The notes beneath the pieces are model-generated. The model saw nothing but the letters and a program-made list of their open reading frames with translations, was not told the DNA's origin and searched no databases. Below, one piece after another: positions 39,436 through 52,957 of a stretch of 64,000 bases of DNA. Origin of the DNA: Tubiluchus corallicola (Eukaryota > Priapulida > Priapulimorpha > Priapulimorphida > Tubiluchidae). The DNA lies in contig JAQGDQ010000302.1 of NCBI GenBank assembly GCA_030141605.1, positions 186,001-250,000 on the forward strand, read 5' to 3'. The translations under genes and the position numbers were made by a program. Each line of letters starts with the position of its first letter. The stretch's first letter is position 1.

Positions 39436-40915
39436 GCCTGTAAGGTACACAATTCGATTTGTAAATTTGATGAAGAAAAAAATTAAACTCGTCAACTAGA
39501 AAAACCAAATAAGAAGATTCGTCAATTGAAACCTCTAGTTACTATAGCATTATTTACAGTTCAGAGGATCAGTTACTGACATAATTAGATAGACTTCAAC
39601 AGCACATTGTGGGCAGTAACAGCACACAGGAGTGTCAGCAGGTGAAACATGCAGTATTATAGAATGTCTTCATAGTAATGATCCTGATAAAGAAATTGGT
39701 TCACGACGGGGATAAATTTAATGGGACTCGCATCAAACTATACTACCCATTTTTTGGTTTTTACAAATCATTATTTATTTTGACTAGCACTACGTGCAAT
39801 TTGAGAAATACAGAATCCATTTGTTCACCTAATTTTACCTACATGAAAAAAACAAACAAGCATAACATACATATAATGGTACATTCCTCTATTGTAAAAG
39901 TAGGTTATTTGTTTGTGAGTGTAATAATGTAACACACAATTTTATTGGTTAGTTCTACTGACCATCTCCACTTTCAACAGATTTTTAGCTAGGCCTAGAA
40001 TCTGCAAAATGCCTTTTTTATAAACTTAGACAGTTTTTCTCTTTGTTACAATGAGACTTGTGTGTGAAAACTGAAAATCAAGAATTTATTAGTGAAGCCA
40101 GTTCCAGCCACTCTTCAAAACTGACAACAATCACCAGAAAGGTAAACAATAGTATTGGATCCCTTATAAGACAACTGAAAACCAGACAATTTAGTGTCAA
40201 CTGTAGTCTGTTGTGTAACATAATAATGTGCATAATAGGCCCACCAAGGTAAAATGAAAAGCTTGTGTAAGTTTAGTTCAACATTTATAGTAGGGTTAGT
40301 AAGAACGCTTTAAGTTGTAATAGGGTGAAAAAAACAGTCTTATAGTGACAAGCATATACTTAAATGCCAAAGGATTAGCACAGAAGTCAGCCTGCATTGT
40401 TGAAATTAGTAAAGTATATTCATAATTGGCAAAGGGGCGCACAATACAAAACCAGGTGAATACCAAGTTTTACTTAAATGCCTTCAGTGAGTGTAAAATA
40501 AAGAAAAACAGAATCTGTTGTCATTTTACTTGTAAGCACTGCATTTTTGTAGGCCTCGTATATTCACAAAAAAGTTATTGTGAATGCTAATCAAAAAATG
40601 TTACTTGCTAAACTAAAAAAAAATAAATAAAAATCTGATTAGCAGTCGGCGCTCATCAAATTTGAAAAATTAAATTCATCCCTGCCGAATCTAGTCAGTC
40701 CTGTCTGTTTTGCATATGTTTGTATTGCAAAGCGGTGCCACAGGATTACTGATTTTGTGTAATTGCAATCGTTATTGCATCACCATACACATTCCATTTG
40801 TCATCATCGACTTTACAGCATCAGATTTTTAAATTCAAGTAACTGAAAACTGATGGATTTCAATCAAAACTGAATGCTACTCTACTTGCATAGTTTTAGT
40901 AACTAATAAACTTAC

Positions 40916-40961
40916 AATGAGACAATGTTTGTCGCCGGTGTTGCTCTTTTAACATGTTCAT
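40916..40961 (-). CDS. UNC13: UNC13 short exon (46 bp)
   Basis: A very small exon preceded by a strong TTTTTTTCAG tract and followed by CATT|gtaagt. It encodes MNMLKEQHRRQTLSH plus one base, which pairs with CT of the next exon to give Ser. The frame therefore runs unbroken from the 45512-45568 exon into the 35985-36109 exon. Without it those two exons would not join in frame (phase 0 donor to an acceptor needing one base), which supports it as a genuine coding exon. No family motif is recognised in the peptide itself. Confidence 0.8.
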
Positions 40962-41408
40962 CTGAAAAAAAACAAAGGAATTCATTGGCTGTTATGTGGT
41001 TTACATCACATTACAGGATACGTGATCCTAAACTTCGGCAAGATTATAAAATAAATTAAAATAATCATTGAAGTGACCAACAATTTATAACGATATCTTT
41101 AAGAAAGAAATATGGTTGAAACATAAAGGAGGAGTAAATTGAAATTGCACCTTGAATGCTAAGACCTTTTATAATGTTTCCTTTTTTGCTTAAAGAACTT
41201 AAAAAAGGTTTGGAAATTTAGATTATTAATTAGGTTAGTTATTGAAACCTGCAGATTACTCTAGGCTATGAATAAAAAAGTACAAAAAATTAAACTAGTC
41301 AGTCAGTAGTTGCTCTAGCATCATTACACTAACACTTAGAAATGCAAGAATAAAGGCTGGGCAAAAAGATTAAATAAAAAACTGTCTTAATCACAAGGGA
41401 CTATTGAG

Positions 41409-41476
41409 AATGGTCTAGTGACACACGGCGGCGATGAGTTTATAACCTAAAGGTCTTGGTTCAAATACAACTCAGT
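41409..41476 (+). mobile_element. tRNA-like SINE head
   Basis: An RNA polymerase III-type box A (TGGTCTAGTGA, 41411-41421) and box B (GGTTCAAATAC, 41458-41468) lie at tRNA spacing. It resembles 53867-53935 and, on the other strand, 52958-53030. The lack of a clean cloverleaf argues for a SINE remnant over a working tRNA. Confidence 0.6.
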
Positions 41477-41879
41477 TCCAAATTTTTCACTTTTTCTTCT
41501 ATGGCATATCTGGATTCGAAATTTAATAACTTGTGGGCTTACTTGGTCACAACATCATTCCGTCATTCAGCTACATGGTCTCAAAGAAAGATCAAAACAG
41601 AGTATAACATGACAGGCTGCTTTTTTACATTGTTAATAATAGAGAACCTGCAGATGGATTCAGAAAACAAATTAAATATAAAGAATTGCTAGTTAGCCAT
41701 TTATTATTAATTAACCATACAAATGATCACTCATATCAACAGTTATGCATGTTTATAAGAGAGGCATTGAAATGATATTAGATATTCCCTTGAGTTTCCC
41801 AAATTTCTTGTGCATTAGGAACTGTATATAAAGGAATTTAGGCAGGAATGCTTATAGTAGACATCAGATAACTCATTAC

Positions 41880-42537
41880 CAGCGGCGGATTATGATTTTA
41901 TGGGCCTTAGGCTTGAGCTTGGAACGGGCCTTTTAAATGCTGCTACACTGCTGAGCTGACGTGTTTTTGTGGAGCTCTCGTCGTTTGTAAGTTGGTTTAA
42001 TTTTGTGAGTTTTTGTTTACATATGTGTTAGAATGTACTTGTGTATGATGGTTTCAAACTGCTGTGGGGAACGATCATTCTCTGCTCTGAAAAGGATAAA
42101 AACTTATTTACGGTCATCTCTACAGGATGACAAATTGAACAATTTATCACTGATGCATATTGAATCAGATATGTTGAAAAAAAAATGGACTTTTCAGAAA
42201 TTATAACTGACTTTGCCCCCAGAAAAATTCGGAAACTGAAAATTTGAACTTAAACTTAAACTGTGTAAACGTGAATTGTGTAAACTTGAATTGTGTAAAC
42301 TTGAATTGTCTAAACTTAAATTGTGTGAACTTGATTTGTGTAAACCCGATTTGAAATATAGTGACTGACTTTTGAAAAAAAAACTTTTTTCTATATTTTA
42401 TTTTGGCGGGCCCCTTGCTCTTTTGTCAATTTATTTTTTTTTACAAAAAATTTTTTTTTCGTTTTATTTTGCCGGGCCCCTTTTGATCCCGGGCCTTAGG
42501 CTTCAGCCTATTCAGCCTATAGGGCTATCCGCTACAG
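41880..42537 (+). mobile_element. hAT element remnant with exact target duplication
   Basis: The element is bounded by a perfect 8-bp target duplication CTCATTAC (41872-41879 and 42538-42545). Ends are CAGCGGCGGAT and, inverted, CTGTAGCGGAT, with GGGCCTTAGGCTT blocks near both ends. At 658 bp it keeps only the end of the transposase gene. A run of ~16-bp TTGTGTAAACTTGAA repeats (42245-42352) follows the coding remnant. Confidence 0.9.
42057..42247 (+). pseudogene. hAT transposase C-terminal fragment, frameshifted
   Basis: The frame reads NCCGERSFSALKRIKTYLRS, then SLQDDKLNNLSLMHIESDML. This matches the dimerisation region that ends hAT transposases (N-x-x-x-E-R-x-F-S-x-L-K-x-I-K, then L-x-x-L-x-x-x-x-I-x). 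A run of nine A shifts the frame; the rest, MDFSEIITDFAPRKIRKLKI and a stop, follows in another frame. The N-terminal catalytic region is absent, so it is dead. Confidence 0.88.
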
Positions 42538-43195
42538 CTCATTACACAATTACTACGTGACAGTTTTCAATTTAAGCTAACATATATAATTTGTTTAATT
42601 ATTTATTTATACTTTATTTATATTCATATCAAGAATAACTGCAAGACCTATTCTATGACTAACACACTTATAGACCTGAAAAGCCTGTACAAGCTACCTC
42701 AGTAATCATACTTCAAAAGCAGATGAAACTGGATACTAAATTAATTCCGTGAGCAAAGTGCACAGGAAACGACAGTAATGCAGACAGTGTAGGTTTGCAA
42801 TCTCTGCTGCCAATTTCAAATATTAAGTAATGCTTTGTTTGCGCAATTTTAGATGGAAAGTAAATGTTGAGCAGAAGCCAATTTAAAACTCCTTTTCACT
42901 TGGCTGTTCCAATAAGCTCCCAACATTTACTTAGCTGCAGAAATATTATTAAAGCTATGTTGAGCTATGCACATAGAGCTTAACACAAGTGCATGGCAAG
43001 CAATCCTAACAGCAAAACAAATTAGTGAATAGTTTTTAAGAACTTCTCACGCATGGACTAAGACACGATTTAAACAACAATTCTGAGATATCTTTTTATT
43101 TGCAAAGAAATTGCAGAATGATTTCAGGAAATTACATGGCACGAAAAACAAGTAGTAGGTCCTACTACTGAAATACCAAGCATTAGAATGGGCCC

Positions 43196-43999
43196 AATTA
43201 AAACAAATTGAAATTCAATAACTCAAAATTTAAAGAAATGTGTATAAATTTTTTCAGACTTGAAACAAATGTTCCTCCCGTTACTATTAATTGTGAAAGT
43301 GTTGAAAGAGTCAGCTCCATTAAACTACTAGGTGTCCATATTTCTGATAACTTAACCTGGAATGTACATGTTGAAGAGATACTCAAAAAAGCCTGCAACG
43401 TATTTACTTAATAAGACTTTTAAAGAGAGCAGGTATTTCTCAGAAAGATATGATTACTGTTTATTGTACATAAAAATAAGACCAATATTGGAACTCGCTT
43501 GACCTGCTACGTAAATGCTTTGCAGCTATGAAAAATTGAATATTTATCTGAATGTAGAAATGACATTTGCAAGAAATTTTTTTAAGTCAATCCGAAATCA
43601 AGACAGTAGACTCCTTTATTACCTCAACACAAGCCCCATAAGCGCAATCTTCGTAAACAACTAACGTACCCTTTACCTCTTTGCCGAACTGAAAGTTTTA
43701 AAAGTAGTTTTATACCATATGTTTATATTTATATTTATTTATAGTTATATTTACAGTTTTATAGATATCAGTAAGTTCATTACTACCGTATACACTGTGA
43801 CACTAGATATTATAATAATGGATTTTAATAAGATTAATCTTAACGTAAATTATTGTCTTTTAAATGTAATTTAAACTGTAATTTAATGTTAGGTAAAGTC
43901 ATTTTAATGTAAAGTAATTTAATGGTAATTTTAAACCTCAGTGTATCTTAATTAAAGTAATGTAATTTAACCTTCAGGTTACAAGAGTTTGAATAATAA
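43196..43999 (+). mobile_element. LINE fragment (C-terminal reverse transcriptase region)
   Basis: The frame from 43208 reads KFNNSKFKEMCINFFR, then NCESVERVSSIKLLGVHIS, then DNLTWNVHVEEILKKA, then stops. This is the conserved K-x-L-G-V-x-[IV]-x-x-x-L-x-W region downstream of the reverse-transcriptase core in CR1/L2/jockey-type elements. The continuation IRLLKRAGISQKDMITVYCT is found in a shifted frame before another stop. The end near GTTTGAATAATAAACTAATA resembles a LINE 3' terminus. It is truncated and broken. Confidence 0.82.
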
Positions 44000-45511
44000 A
44001 CTAATAATAACTAAAAAGAATTTAAATAGATATCACTAGGTGAATTCACTACATCCCGGGACACACAAAGACTCCTTTTCTATTTAGTTCAATTCAGGAT
44101 TTATTCATAAGCGACACGAAAACTGAAGCAAAAATTCAAGGCACAAGTGTATTAAACTACAGAATATAATTGCAACTAGCTAATGTGTACTAAACCAAAG
44201 AAACAACTAAGTAGTCACAGTTTGCTTAGTTCCTAAGTTAACATTAAATTACGCTCGACTTGAATGAAAACATCTGAAACTTAATCAAAACTTCAACAGC
44301 AGAAATTCTCATGCCATAATATATAAGAAAGTAAGCAATGTGAAGCATGATCTGGAAATGGAAGGGTGACCTCTGTGGGAAAACTGCTGATAATGGCATT
44401 TCATGCTATGCTGACAAAGACAATTTCTGTTGTTGAGAAAGGGTGGCTATGACACCTCTGCTGTTCAGTGCCTCATTGTAGATGATGACCTTTGATGATG
44501 AGTCATGACCAATCTAGCTGCAAACATCTACAATAAGTAAGCCCTGTCACTGTTTGCTGCATACTGTTTTTGCAGCCTGTTGAACTGCATAAAAATCAAA
44601 TAGAAAAAACTCCTGACAGTCACAGCTTTTGCAATCCAATTACTATCAGTTACTGTCTATTAGGCTACTTACATGTATTTGTACAAATATATAACAAGTC
44701 TTTCCAATTTGTTGTATATCAGTTTATTCGAGTTAATCATTCGATGTCCTTAGGTTTATCAATTTAACCAAAATAACACTCTACAGTGAGACAAACTTTA
44801 GCAACTCTTAAATGTGTACAGAAAGTTATATTTTTTACTAAAAATAACAATTCTTTAACTTATTCCCACCCAGCAGCCCTGCCTAACATGCCTACCAGCC
44901 ACAATGAAGTCTAACGATGTAAACCACAATCGCGGCCAATTTTGGTCAATACACGATTACACGTTGTTTTGTTAATGTTGGGTTGGCGCAGTTACCACAG
45001 ATTTCAATTCACTGCCAGTAAATTTGCCAATACCAGGCAGAAATGACCACCCAAAACAGCAATTACATACACATTTTTAGAATTGCTGCTTTTATTTGCA
45101 AACACAGCATGCAGTACTGAACCTTTCACAAAAGAATAAAACACAGTCATTCCAATTTATTGTGAAACAGTGAATACAGTTTGTAATAGAAATGCAGAAA
45201 TCACGAACAAATCTTTAAAATGTAAAAAAACTGTGCAGGCATTTAGGCAAACATTTATAATTTGATAATACCATAACATAAGCAGAATTACATGCACAGT
45301 AAAAAAAATTTTACTGGTTGGCAAGTTAACTATTTAACATTATATATAATCACATTTATCAGTTAATGCCATTACATTTATGAGTTAATGCTTTTGTAAC
45401 AATAAAAAGAAACTATAAAAAAATTGTAATAAAGCAATGTACAATTATGACAAGGATCAAAACTAAAAGCAGGTAACATGCTGTTTAATTGAAGTTGGAT
45501 CAATGCCCTAC

Positions 45512-45568
45512 CTGAAACTCGGGGTCGGGGACTACAGAGTCAGCCGCAGCCTCCCCTGTATTCGTCAG
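45512..45568 (-). CDS. UNC13: UNC13 exon: short linker
   Basis: A 57-bp phase 0 to phase 0 exon with acceptor ATTGCACAG and donor CAG|gtaggg. It encodes 19 residues, LTNTGEAAADSVVPDPEFQ. It is GC-rich against an AT-rich intron, which marks it out. The sequence is a low-conservation linker between the post-C2A helix and the SDSDY segment. The call rests on splice signals, composition and phase continuity more than on a recognised motif. Because it is symmetric (57 bp, phase 0-0) it could be skipped without breaking the frame. Confidence 0.8.
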
Positions 45569-48500
45569 CTGTGCAATACAAAATAAATATGAAAATGTAT
45601 CAGTCAACTGCTACACTATAATCTAGACAACACAACTAAATGTCAACAAGCGAAAGACCAGTGCAAAGGGTCATTACTACAATGATAAGACAAACTTAAG
45701 ACAATCTAATGCATGACGTACAATAAGTGCTAACATAAAATTACTAAGAATATCTATAAAACCAATTACATTAGTTTACAATATTTTTATAATAATTTAC
45801 CGTACTCAAAAGACTTGCAACTAATGAGATTAAATCCCGAAATTCAACTAAGACTGACATGTGTCCAAAGGCACTAAAGGCCATTTTTACAATAGGTACA
45901 CCTAGTATCTATAGCAAAATCAATCAATCACACTTTTTGAAAATGGAGTTTACTGCAACAATCGCAGATCAAAAACTCAACATTTAATGAATGGTGATTA
46001 TGCTTTTAAATTTTAATGCAGTATTTTGGAAACAGTTGTTAAAGTTGTCATGATCTTGGCAGTTACTTTCACCTGTTACTCACTTAATGCAATATACTGT
46101 AACGCTAGTAAAACTCTAGTGCCGCAGATGCACTAGACGCATTTCACAGTGCTTGAGCTAATATTTGCAAATATATCATTTCACGGTAATAACCACGAAA
46201 GCAATAAATTTTTCATCAAAGTTGAATCCGACGCAGTTAAAGAGAAAACTCGTATGTCTAGATTTAAAACTTCGGGGAATTTCTTCAAAACGCTGACTCA
46301 GGGCAGGAAACTTTTAAAAAAATATAGTTAAATTTGCTTAAAAGTATTGTCATATAACGAAAAATAGACAATGGCAACTTTTATGACAATAAAATTATAC
46401 GTGATTGTCTTACATCTATTGTATAGACAATACTATTATGATAAACATCTTGTTTTATATCAAATGACAACACAATTCTGGTAACTAACTGTATTACATC
46501 CGCTGACAAATAAAATTATAATAAATCCTTTGTCTTACATCTGCTAACAAAATAATCATTGTTTCATATCTAATAATAAAATAATTATGATAAACCAACT
46601 GTCTTACCTCAACTGACAATAAAATTATGATAAAGTAAATGTCTTACATCTATTGACAATACAATCTTGAAAAAACACATTGTTTTACATCTAATGCCAA
46701 AACAATTGTAATAAACCAACTGTATTAAATCCACTGACAATGAAATTACAATAAAGCCATTGTCTTACAGACATTGCTTATTTAATTTACACTGTGAAAT
46801 TATTTGTAATCTATTAATAATTATTAAACTACATATTAAACTACTACATGCATGTGTGTGCAATCACAAAACAGTAATTTCCTACTGTCAATGTCATCTG
46901 CTCAAAGATTTATTCCTATTAAATAATCCTATCGAATCTGTAATGTCTTTTTTTTTCAAAAAACGAATACCTAGTGGCCATGCTCCAGAGCATAACGATG
47001 AAGACAATATAAAAACTCGGCTGAAATGATGGTAAAAACAGATTACAGATATCAAATCATGGAATGCAAATTTGTGAAAATTTAGTATGTACTGTTTACC
47101 TCAAAATGAGTAAATGGCACTATTATATGAATAAGGAAAGTGAACGGAATGCTGAGAACTGAACGGCTCTAGAGAGTTACTCGCGAGTGAGTAACCCAAA
47201 AGAGTAAAAGAGAATACACCTAGTTATTTATTTTGAAAGAATAAACTTGAAAGAAAGGTGTGTAAACTAGTACGTTAGTAGCATCTGCACCTGTTTGAAA
47301 AACTTGGGCAGTAATAGAAACCTTTCATGTAGTCAAACCACCATCATCACCTATTGAATCACGTATTCAGGGACACGATATTGTTCGGCTGTTTATGCCA
47401 AGACTACTTTCTGCAATAGACCAAGTACTTCTATCTCTATGGATCAGTGTTGAAGTGTTTGAAATCTGTCCAAATATGTTAACACAGAATTGTCCTTCTA
47501 CCAAATTTCTGGCTGGTTCTATTGCTTACTGAAGAGTTATTTTCACTGGACTGTAGGTCACTAGACTCATCAGGTAGACTAAGCATATGCCCAATCCATC
47601 TTAAACAACATCTTTGTTTTCTTGCGTAAGGTTCCTCTTATTTTTTCCATACAGATCTTCATTTGGAATTTTCTTTAGCCATCTAACACTCAAAATGTTT
47701 CTAAAAATTCGTTTTTATTTCAGCTTTATAATTTGCTTTTAAAATTTAGAGTTCAGAGTTATACTGAAATACAGTTGGAACTAGGGTTAAGAATATTCTG
47801 ATTTTGTTTCCAATGATATCTTCCTGTTATCAAAAACTTTTGTGAGTTTTCAATATGCTAAGTAATATATGTAATCGAATATTTTACACCAAGAGACAAA
47901 GCTACCATAACTTAAGTGTATCAGCAGGCACCTAGTAATGCAGAAAGACATAATTACTGTTAAGTTAATTTGCAAAATAGCATTAATTTTTTTAAACTGG
48001 TGATTCCCACTAGTTTCATCAATCTGAATGAATTAATAGAACTGTTTTCAATTATCTTGATCGTCTGGGAAATGGCTATTATAACTGTATTAGCTAATGC
48101 TGAAGTTAAATTCTCAAATTTGACAGATAACTACTTGTTAATCTGTGTTCAATGAAAGAAAATTATATTCACAGCCGAAAATGGTTATGCTAACACACAT
48201 TAGTCACTTCAGATGTCATAATTCTTCATCTAGGTTCTGGTCCCACAACCAGTCAAAGTTATTAGTAGATCATGCTGCTGAGAGCTTAATTCACTTATGC
48301 AGGGTCGACAGTATTGCAACATTTTACGATATAAATTTTTAGGTTTCTTTAACTATAACTGAAAACTGAGTTTGTCCTTTAATATTTAGATGTTCTCCCT
48401 AAACTGATTCGTGCTACTAACCTACAACAGGAAGCAACATGAAATGCAAGTAATCAATACTAGAGAGATTTGCTTTGGTAAATTTATGTCTAGCCCAGCA

Positions 48501-50887
48501 CCGTAATGCCATGAATGGTAATTTTTTGTTTTAAAAAGTCAAACAAGCAACAACTAAAGACATAATCAATGACTTACAGTTAGGTAATAATATAGCATAA
48601 GGAACTCACAGAGTAAGGAAAATACAAATTGGAAATAAAATCAAAGTTTGATAACATTCAAATTTCCCAAAAATGAACATGAAATGATGGCTACACAAAA
48701 ACAGGCATGTTCAACAAGCCACTTACTTACGTAAGTTAAAATTCACATCATAAGTTAAAAATACAAAACCACTAAAGCGCAACCTAAAATGCTTTAGCAG
48801 AGATTTCCTACTCCATGTACCGCTTTCTTGGTGGTATCTAAATATAAAACAAATTAGACATAAAGGTGCCCATTGTGAAGAACGTTTGCAAGTTCTTTCG
48901 TACATGTTATTCATTAGCTGGCTCTGTAAGGCAAAACAACTTCTGCTCAGCTTGATTAACGCTCGTTGTTTTCCTCAATCTTCAAATGTTCCATGAAATG
49001 ATTAGAGCGGAGTATCGTTCGTTCAGATGGCAACCCATTTTTCACTCATTTGTTTTGCTGGCAATGATTTAAACACTGCATATTTAGACGTGCAATGTTG
49101 TTTACAAATGACAAATATTGTTTAGAGAAGGAAAGTTATGTCCATTCCAGGGAAGTTGTTACTATGCAGTATGCAGTAATGTAAAACCAGCACTTTCACA
49201 AGTTTCACGAAGAAAACCAAACCAAATATTTTGGGAAAATGCAACCTCAAGGGCAATTTCCCTAAAAATGAAGATGTGAAACATAGCAAGAGTGTACATA
49301 GCTCCTGTAATAAAAATGTAAAAGTCTCAAATGTTACATTTAAGAGACAGGCAATTAGAACTACAGCATGCAGACTCTGCAGGCTCTGTCTGGCCTACCT
49401 AGGTGTTGCATATTACCTAGCTCTTTCTATTTTAATTTTCTAGGTATTTGCATAATTTTGTACAGAAGCATCTCTGTTGTTGTCTAAGTGAGTAGTCTCA
49501 GATTCTTGATGCCAGTAAATAGTATTGGTTATACATAATTGTTGCCATTAATGAGTGTAGATTCAAAATGTGTTTTAGGTTTTGGCTTCATACACTTTTA
49601 GGGTATTTAAGTAAATTATGTACATGAAGACATTATAGAAAGAAGTGCGTGTGAGAACAAACACCTACTAGCTTAGAATATTTATCATATAACATTAGCA
49701 TTATTTACTAACAATAATACAGCATAAGCATCTTTACAGAACTATACTACTAATGCTTTACAAGTCTATATAAAATATACACAAATTAAAAGACTAGTGT
49801 TGTTAAGAATGAGTCATGGCGCCATCCAAAAACTATAGAGTTAATTTATGATTTTCAAAAAATCACTAAAACAGTATACTTATTGCACAATTATAAGTAT
49901 AATGCAAGTTATTTAAAAATTTAGTCAGGTTAACTTCATCTAGGTACAAAATACAAATCATGCAGACACTGTAAACAGACGAATCTTAGCTAAAACTTGA
50001 GTCTCATCAAACTAGGCTCAGGAGCACTTAATGAATTATTTGAAAAGGGCATTTAAGCTATTCCAGTGGTTACGAAATTCACTCAGAGAAAATGAGGTGA
50101 CACTTGCTAGACTGCAAAAGGTTTGGGCAGCCATAAAAAGACTTAATGCAGCAAGGCTGTCAACATGCAGGTAAAAAAATCAACTGCTAATGACTTAGGG
50201 AACTACGATTTATAATGAAATTTCTTTCTTCTGCATTAACTACATTCCATTTCCAAAATTTCTAATGCAAAGAACTTTGGTTATTATATCATTATGGATG
50301 TTGGAAAAGCAACCTGCTAAGACAAGCACAAAGCTTAGTTTTTAACCCACTTGAGCAATGAATCCCTTATTATATAACTTTACAAGAATACTAGTGTGCT
50401 TACACACCTAAGCAAATTTATAGGATTATTATCTCAAAAAACTGAATTTACACTTTTATTCCTACTTTTGCTTTTAAATTTTTCTTGAATTTTGGCAAAA
50501 TAGCAAAGTAATTAGTTTTTTTCAGAAACTCATGTAATTTGCCTAAAAGAATAGCCAAATCTGTACCTATTTTCAAACACTTTGCTTGGTTTGTTAACAA
50601 ATATAGAAAATGGTACAGTGCATAGAATGGCTTCTGAGATGCCCTTAGAGCACAGGACACACATACACACACACACTCACACATCTGCTGTAATTGCTTC
50701 TTTCAGAACCGTTTAACAACGACAGTAACCTGTAGTGACACGCAGTGAAAGGGAAATGATTTCAAAGATTTCACTGATTGTAGATTTTTAGAGACTTAAC
50801 AACATCTTCGTTGAATGCGATCAATACAAAAACAAGGATTTGATTCACAGCTACACAGACAAAACTAGACAAGTGCAAGAACATTAC
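45569..50887 (-). other. UNC13 intron (helix exon to linker exon)
   Basis: A 5.3-kb GT-AG intron. It contains a degenerate tandem array of roughly 47-bp units (46365-46775). No gene or intact mobile element is recognised elsewhere in it. Confidence 0.7.
46365..46775. repeat. Degenerate ~47-bp tandem array
   Basis: The motif GACAATAAAATTATGATAAA, followed by CTGTCTTACATCTA, recurs about nine times with substitutions and small indels. Confidence 0.75.
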
Positions 50888-50958
50888 CTCCTGATCCATG
50901 ATGGTGTTTAGCACTTCCAACTTTTTCTGTAACTCACGCGCCTCTCCTTCTTGCAGAT
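50888..50958 (-). CDS. UNC13: UNC13 exon: post-C2A helical linker
   Basis: A 71-bp internal exon. The acceptor is TTTTCTTGTAG before ATCTGC, chosen over the nearer CTGCAAG because it alone keeps the frame from the upstream exon. The donor is GAG|gtaatg. With the borrowed G it encodes 24 residues, DLQEGEARELQKKLEVLN followed by TIMDQE, ending in phase 0. The pattern EEEAR..xKKLExLNxxxDQ is the conserved helix that follows C2A in Munc13/UNC-13 and is predicted to be amphipathic or coiled. The exon lies 3.6 kb from the C2A exon and 5.3 kb from the next exon. Confidence 0.93.
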
Positions 50959-51286
50959 CTACAAGAAAAAGAACATGTGCTAGGAAACAGACCAAGGGAA
51001 ATGCAAAATTTTCACTTGATGCAGCAAACATTAAATTCTTTCATAGTGTGTAAAAATGTACTGGTGTGCAGTGACTTAACTATACCTTCCTTTATATAAG
51101 AACAAACTTTGTAATCAACTTACTAAAAACCTATTCTATATTTTGATTAATTTGTCAGCTGTATTTCAGATTGATGAAGCACATTTACAATTAAAAATTC
51201 CCATTGTTACTCATACTCATCTACTGTATCAACAATTTGCTGCATGGTTACACAAATTATTTTCACTTGAGATATATATATAAGCT

Positions 51287-51335
51287 ACATTAACTCAGTT
51301 GCAAATAATATTATATAATTATATGTGCACGTCAA

Positions 51336-51379
<44 letters not shown>

Positions 51380-51506
51380 AGAGATTATATAATTATATGT
51401 GCATATAAATTTGACGTGCACATATAATTATATAATCTCTCTTTATATATATAAATTTGACGTGCACATAATAATTATATAATATTATTTGCAACTGAGT
51501 TAATGT
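51287..51506. repeat. 220-bp nested palindrome with AT core
   Basis: The outer arms start ACATTAACTCAGTTGCAAAT and end with the reverse complement; they extend about 58 bp with one indel through ATATGTGCACGTCAAATTTA. Inside the right half a second inverted repeat pairs AAAGAGAGATTATATAATTA with its complement about 45 bp later. A (TA)n tract lies between. It could be a foldback or MITE-type element. Confidence 0.9.
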
Positions 51507-52957
51507 ACTTAAAAACTTCAACACATTATTGTTCTTTTTTATATATATTTAAAAGCATACAATGTCTTATTAGTGTACAGATGAAGCATGCTTTCCAGTA
51601 ATTTGACAATCAACAAGCAAAGAATAATTTTTAAGCTTTGGAATTCTTCAGTTGCATATACCCAACCATCTAGCTGTCATTAAACACACTGGTGACAAAA
51701 AAGTAGAACGAATTGTCCAGATAACTGACAAACCGTGATTTTTTTCTACAAGGCACATAAAATCATTCAACTGACATCACTAGCATCAAAAGTAATTATG
51801 GTATCACAGCTATTACACACAACTTATTACTACAAATATAACAGAGCTTTCCTTTTTGAAGTATAAACGCTTAAAAATACTGCCACACTTTGTAAAAGTA
51901 GAACATAGAATGTTAGTGTTTCAGCTGCTCTGTGTGTGACATATACTGCTCAGCAGCTGTAGCTTTAGTTCTCAAAGTGAGAACAATAAAGTGTATGTTC
52001 TCGGCTGTGTCGGATATTAAAATCCATAAAGGGAGTGTGTAAAAGTACCGCAATCATTTTAATCCTCTCACGAGTCGCTAGACATAAATTTTTATCAAAT
52101 TCGCTTAATTGTTAATTGCAATAACAAGCACTCTCGAGACAAGCAATAACATCAACTTCTAAAAGCATTTGTAAGAAGCTCAATAACAAAGTAAGTCGCA
52201 AGTTGGCATCCGTTTCCAACCAAACTCTAAAAAATAGTAACCCCTTCCATGCAACAGAGCTGCTTGAAAAGGATGAGTACGTAAGTTTTACAGGCATGAT
52301 TTCCTATTGTATATTAACACTTAAAACATGGTATGCTTTCTGATGATAAAGAGTTATTGTAAATGATAAACTCTAACTTTAATCTCTCTTTGTAGATTTG
52401 CATCTTGGTAAAAACTAAATATCATGTAATTACGTATTGGACCATCTCAGTTTTTAAAGAAGCTGCTTTATATTAAAAAACTGGATGATACTACATTTCT
52501 ACCAAAATTCCTCTAAAAGCAACTAAAATTAATTTCAAACAAAAGTCGTAATCATAATAAACTTGCTGTGAAAATATAGATTTACAATGTAGCTTCAGTG
52601 AACAACACTGTAATTACTTTGTAAGCTAGGCCTATTGGCGTCTCTTATTTTCACAAATGCAGAAAGCACACGGAAACAATAAGAGAAACTGATACAGAAT
52701 TGCCTCTACTAATTTTATTTCTCACTTTAGCCTTTACCTACAATTGAAATAAAAATTTAACAAAAATTAAAAACTTATTAATAAAGTAACAAATGTTTAT
52801 ATGATTCTATTGTGCAACACAGCTTGCAAGCAGTGATTAGTAATAAGCCTTTAATTATTTATTATCTTAATTGCAAGATTATCAATTAACGATAGAATAA
52901 ACCTACATTTAATGCAAAACATGATTGAAAAAAAATGTAGACGAATGTGAAAACAGC

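Larger units (their letters stand above)
36110..40915 (-). other. UNC13 intron
   Basis: A 4.8-kb GT-AG intron. It includes one copy of a repeat shared with the intron below exon 35221-35888 (38207-38345) and one copy of a ~670-bp dispersed repeat (38768-39435). No coding signal is recognised. Confidence 0.7.
40962..45511 (-). other. UNC13 intron rich in mobile-element fossils
   Basis: A 4.55-kb GT-AG intron carrying a tRNA-like SINE (41409-41476), an hAT element with a transposase fragment (41880-42537) and a LINE reverse-transcriptase fragment (about 43196-43999). Between these, AT-rich sequence shows nothing further. Confidence 0.75.
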
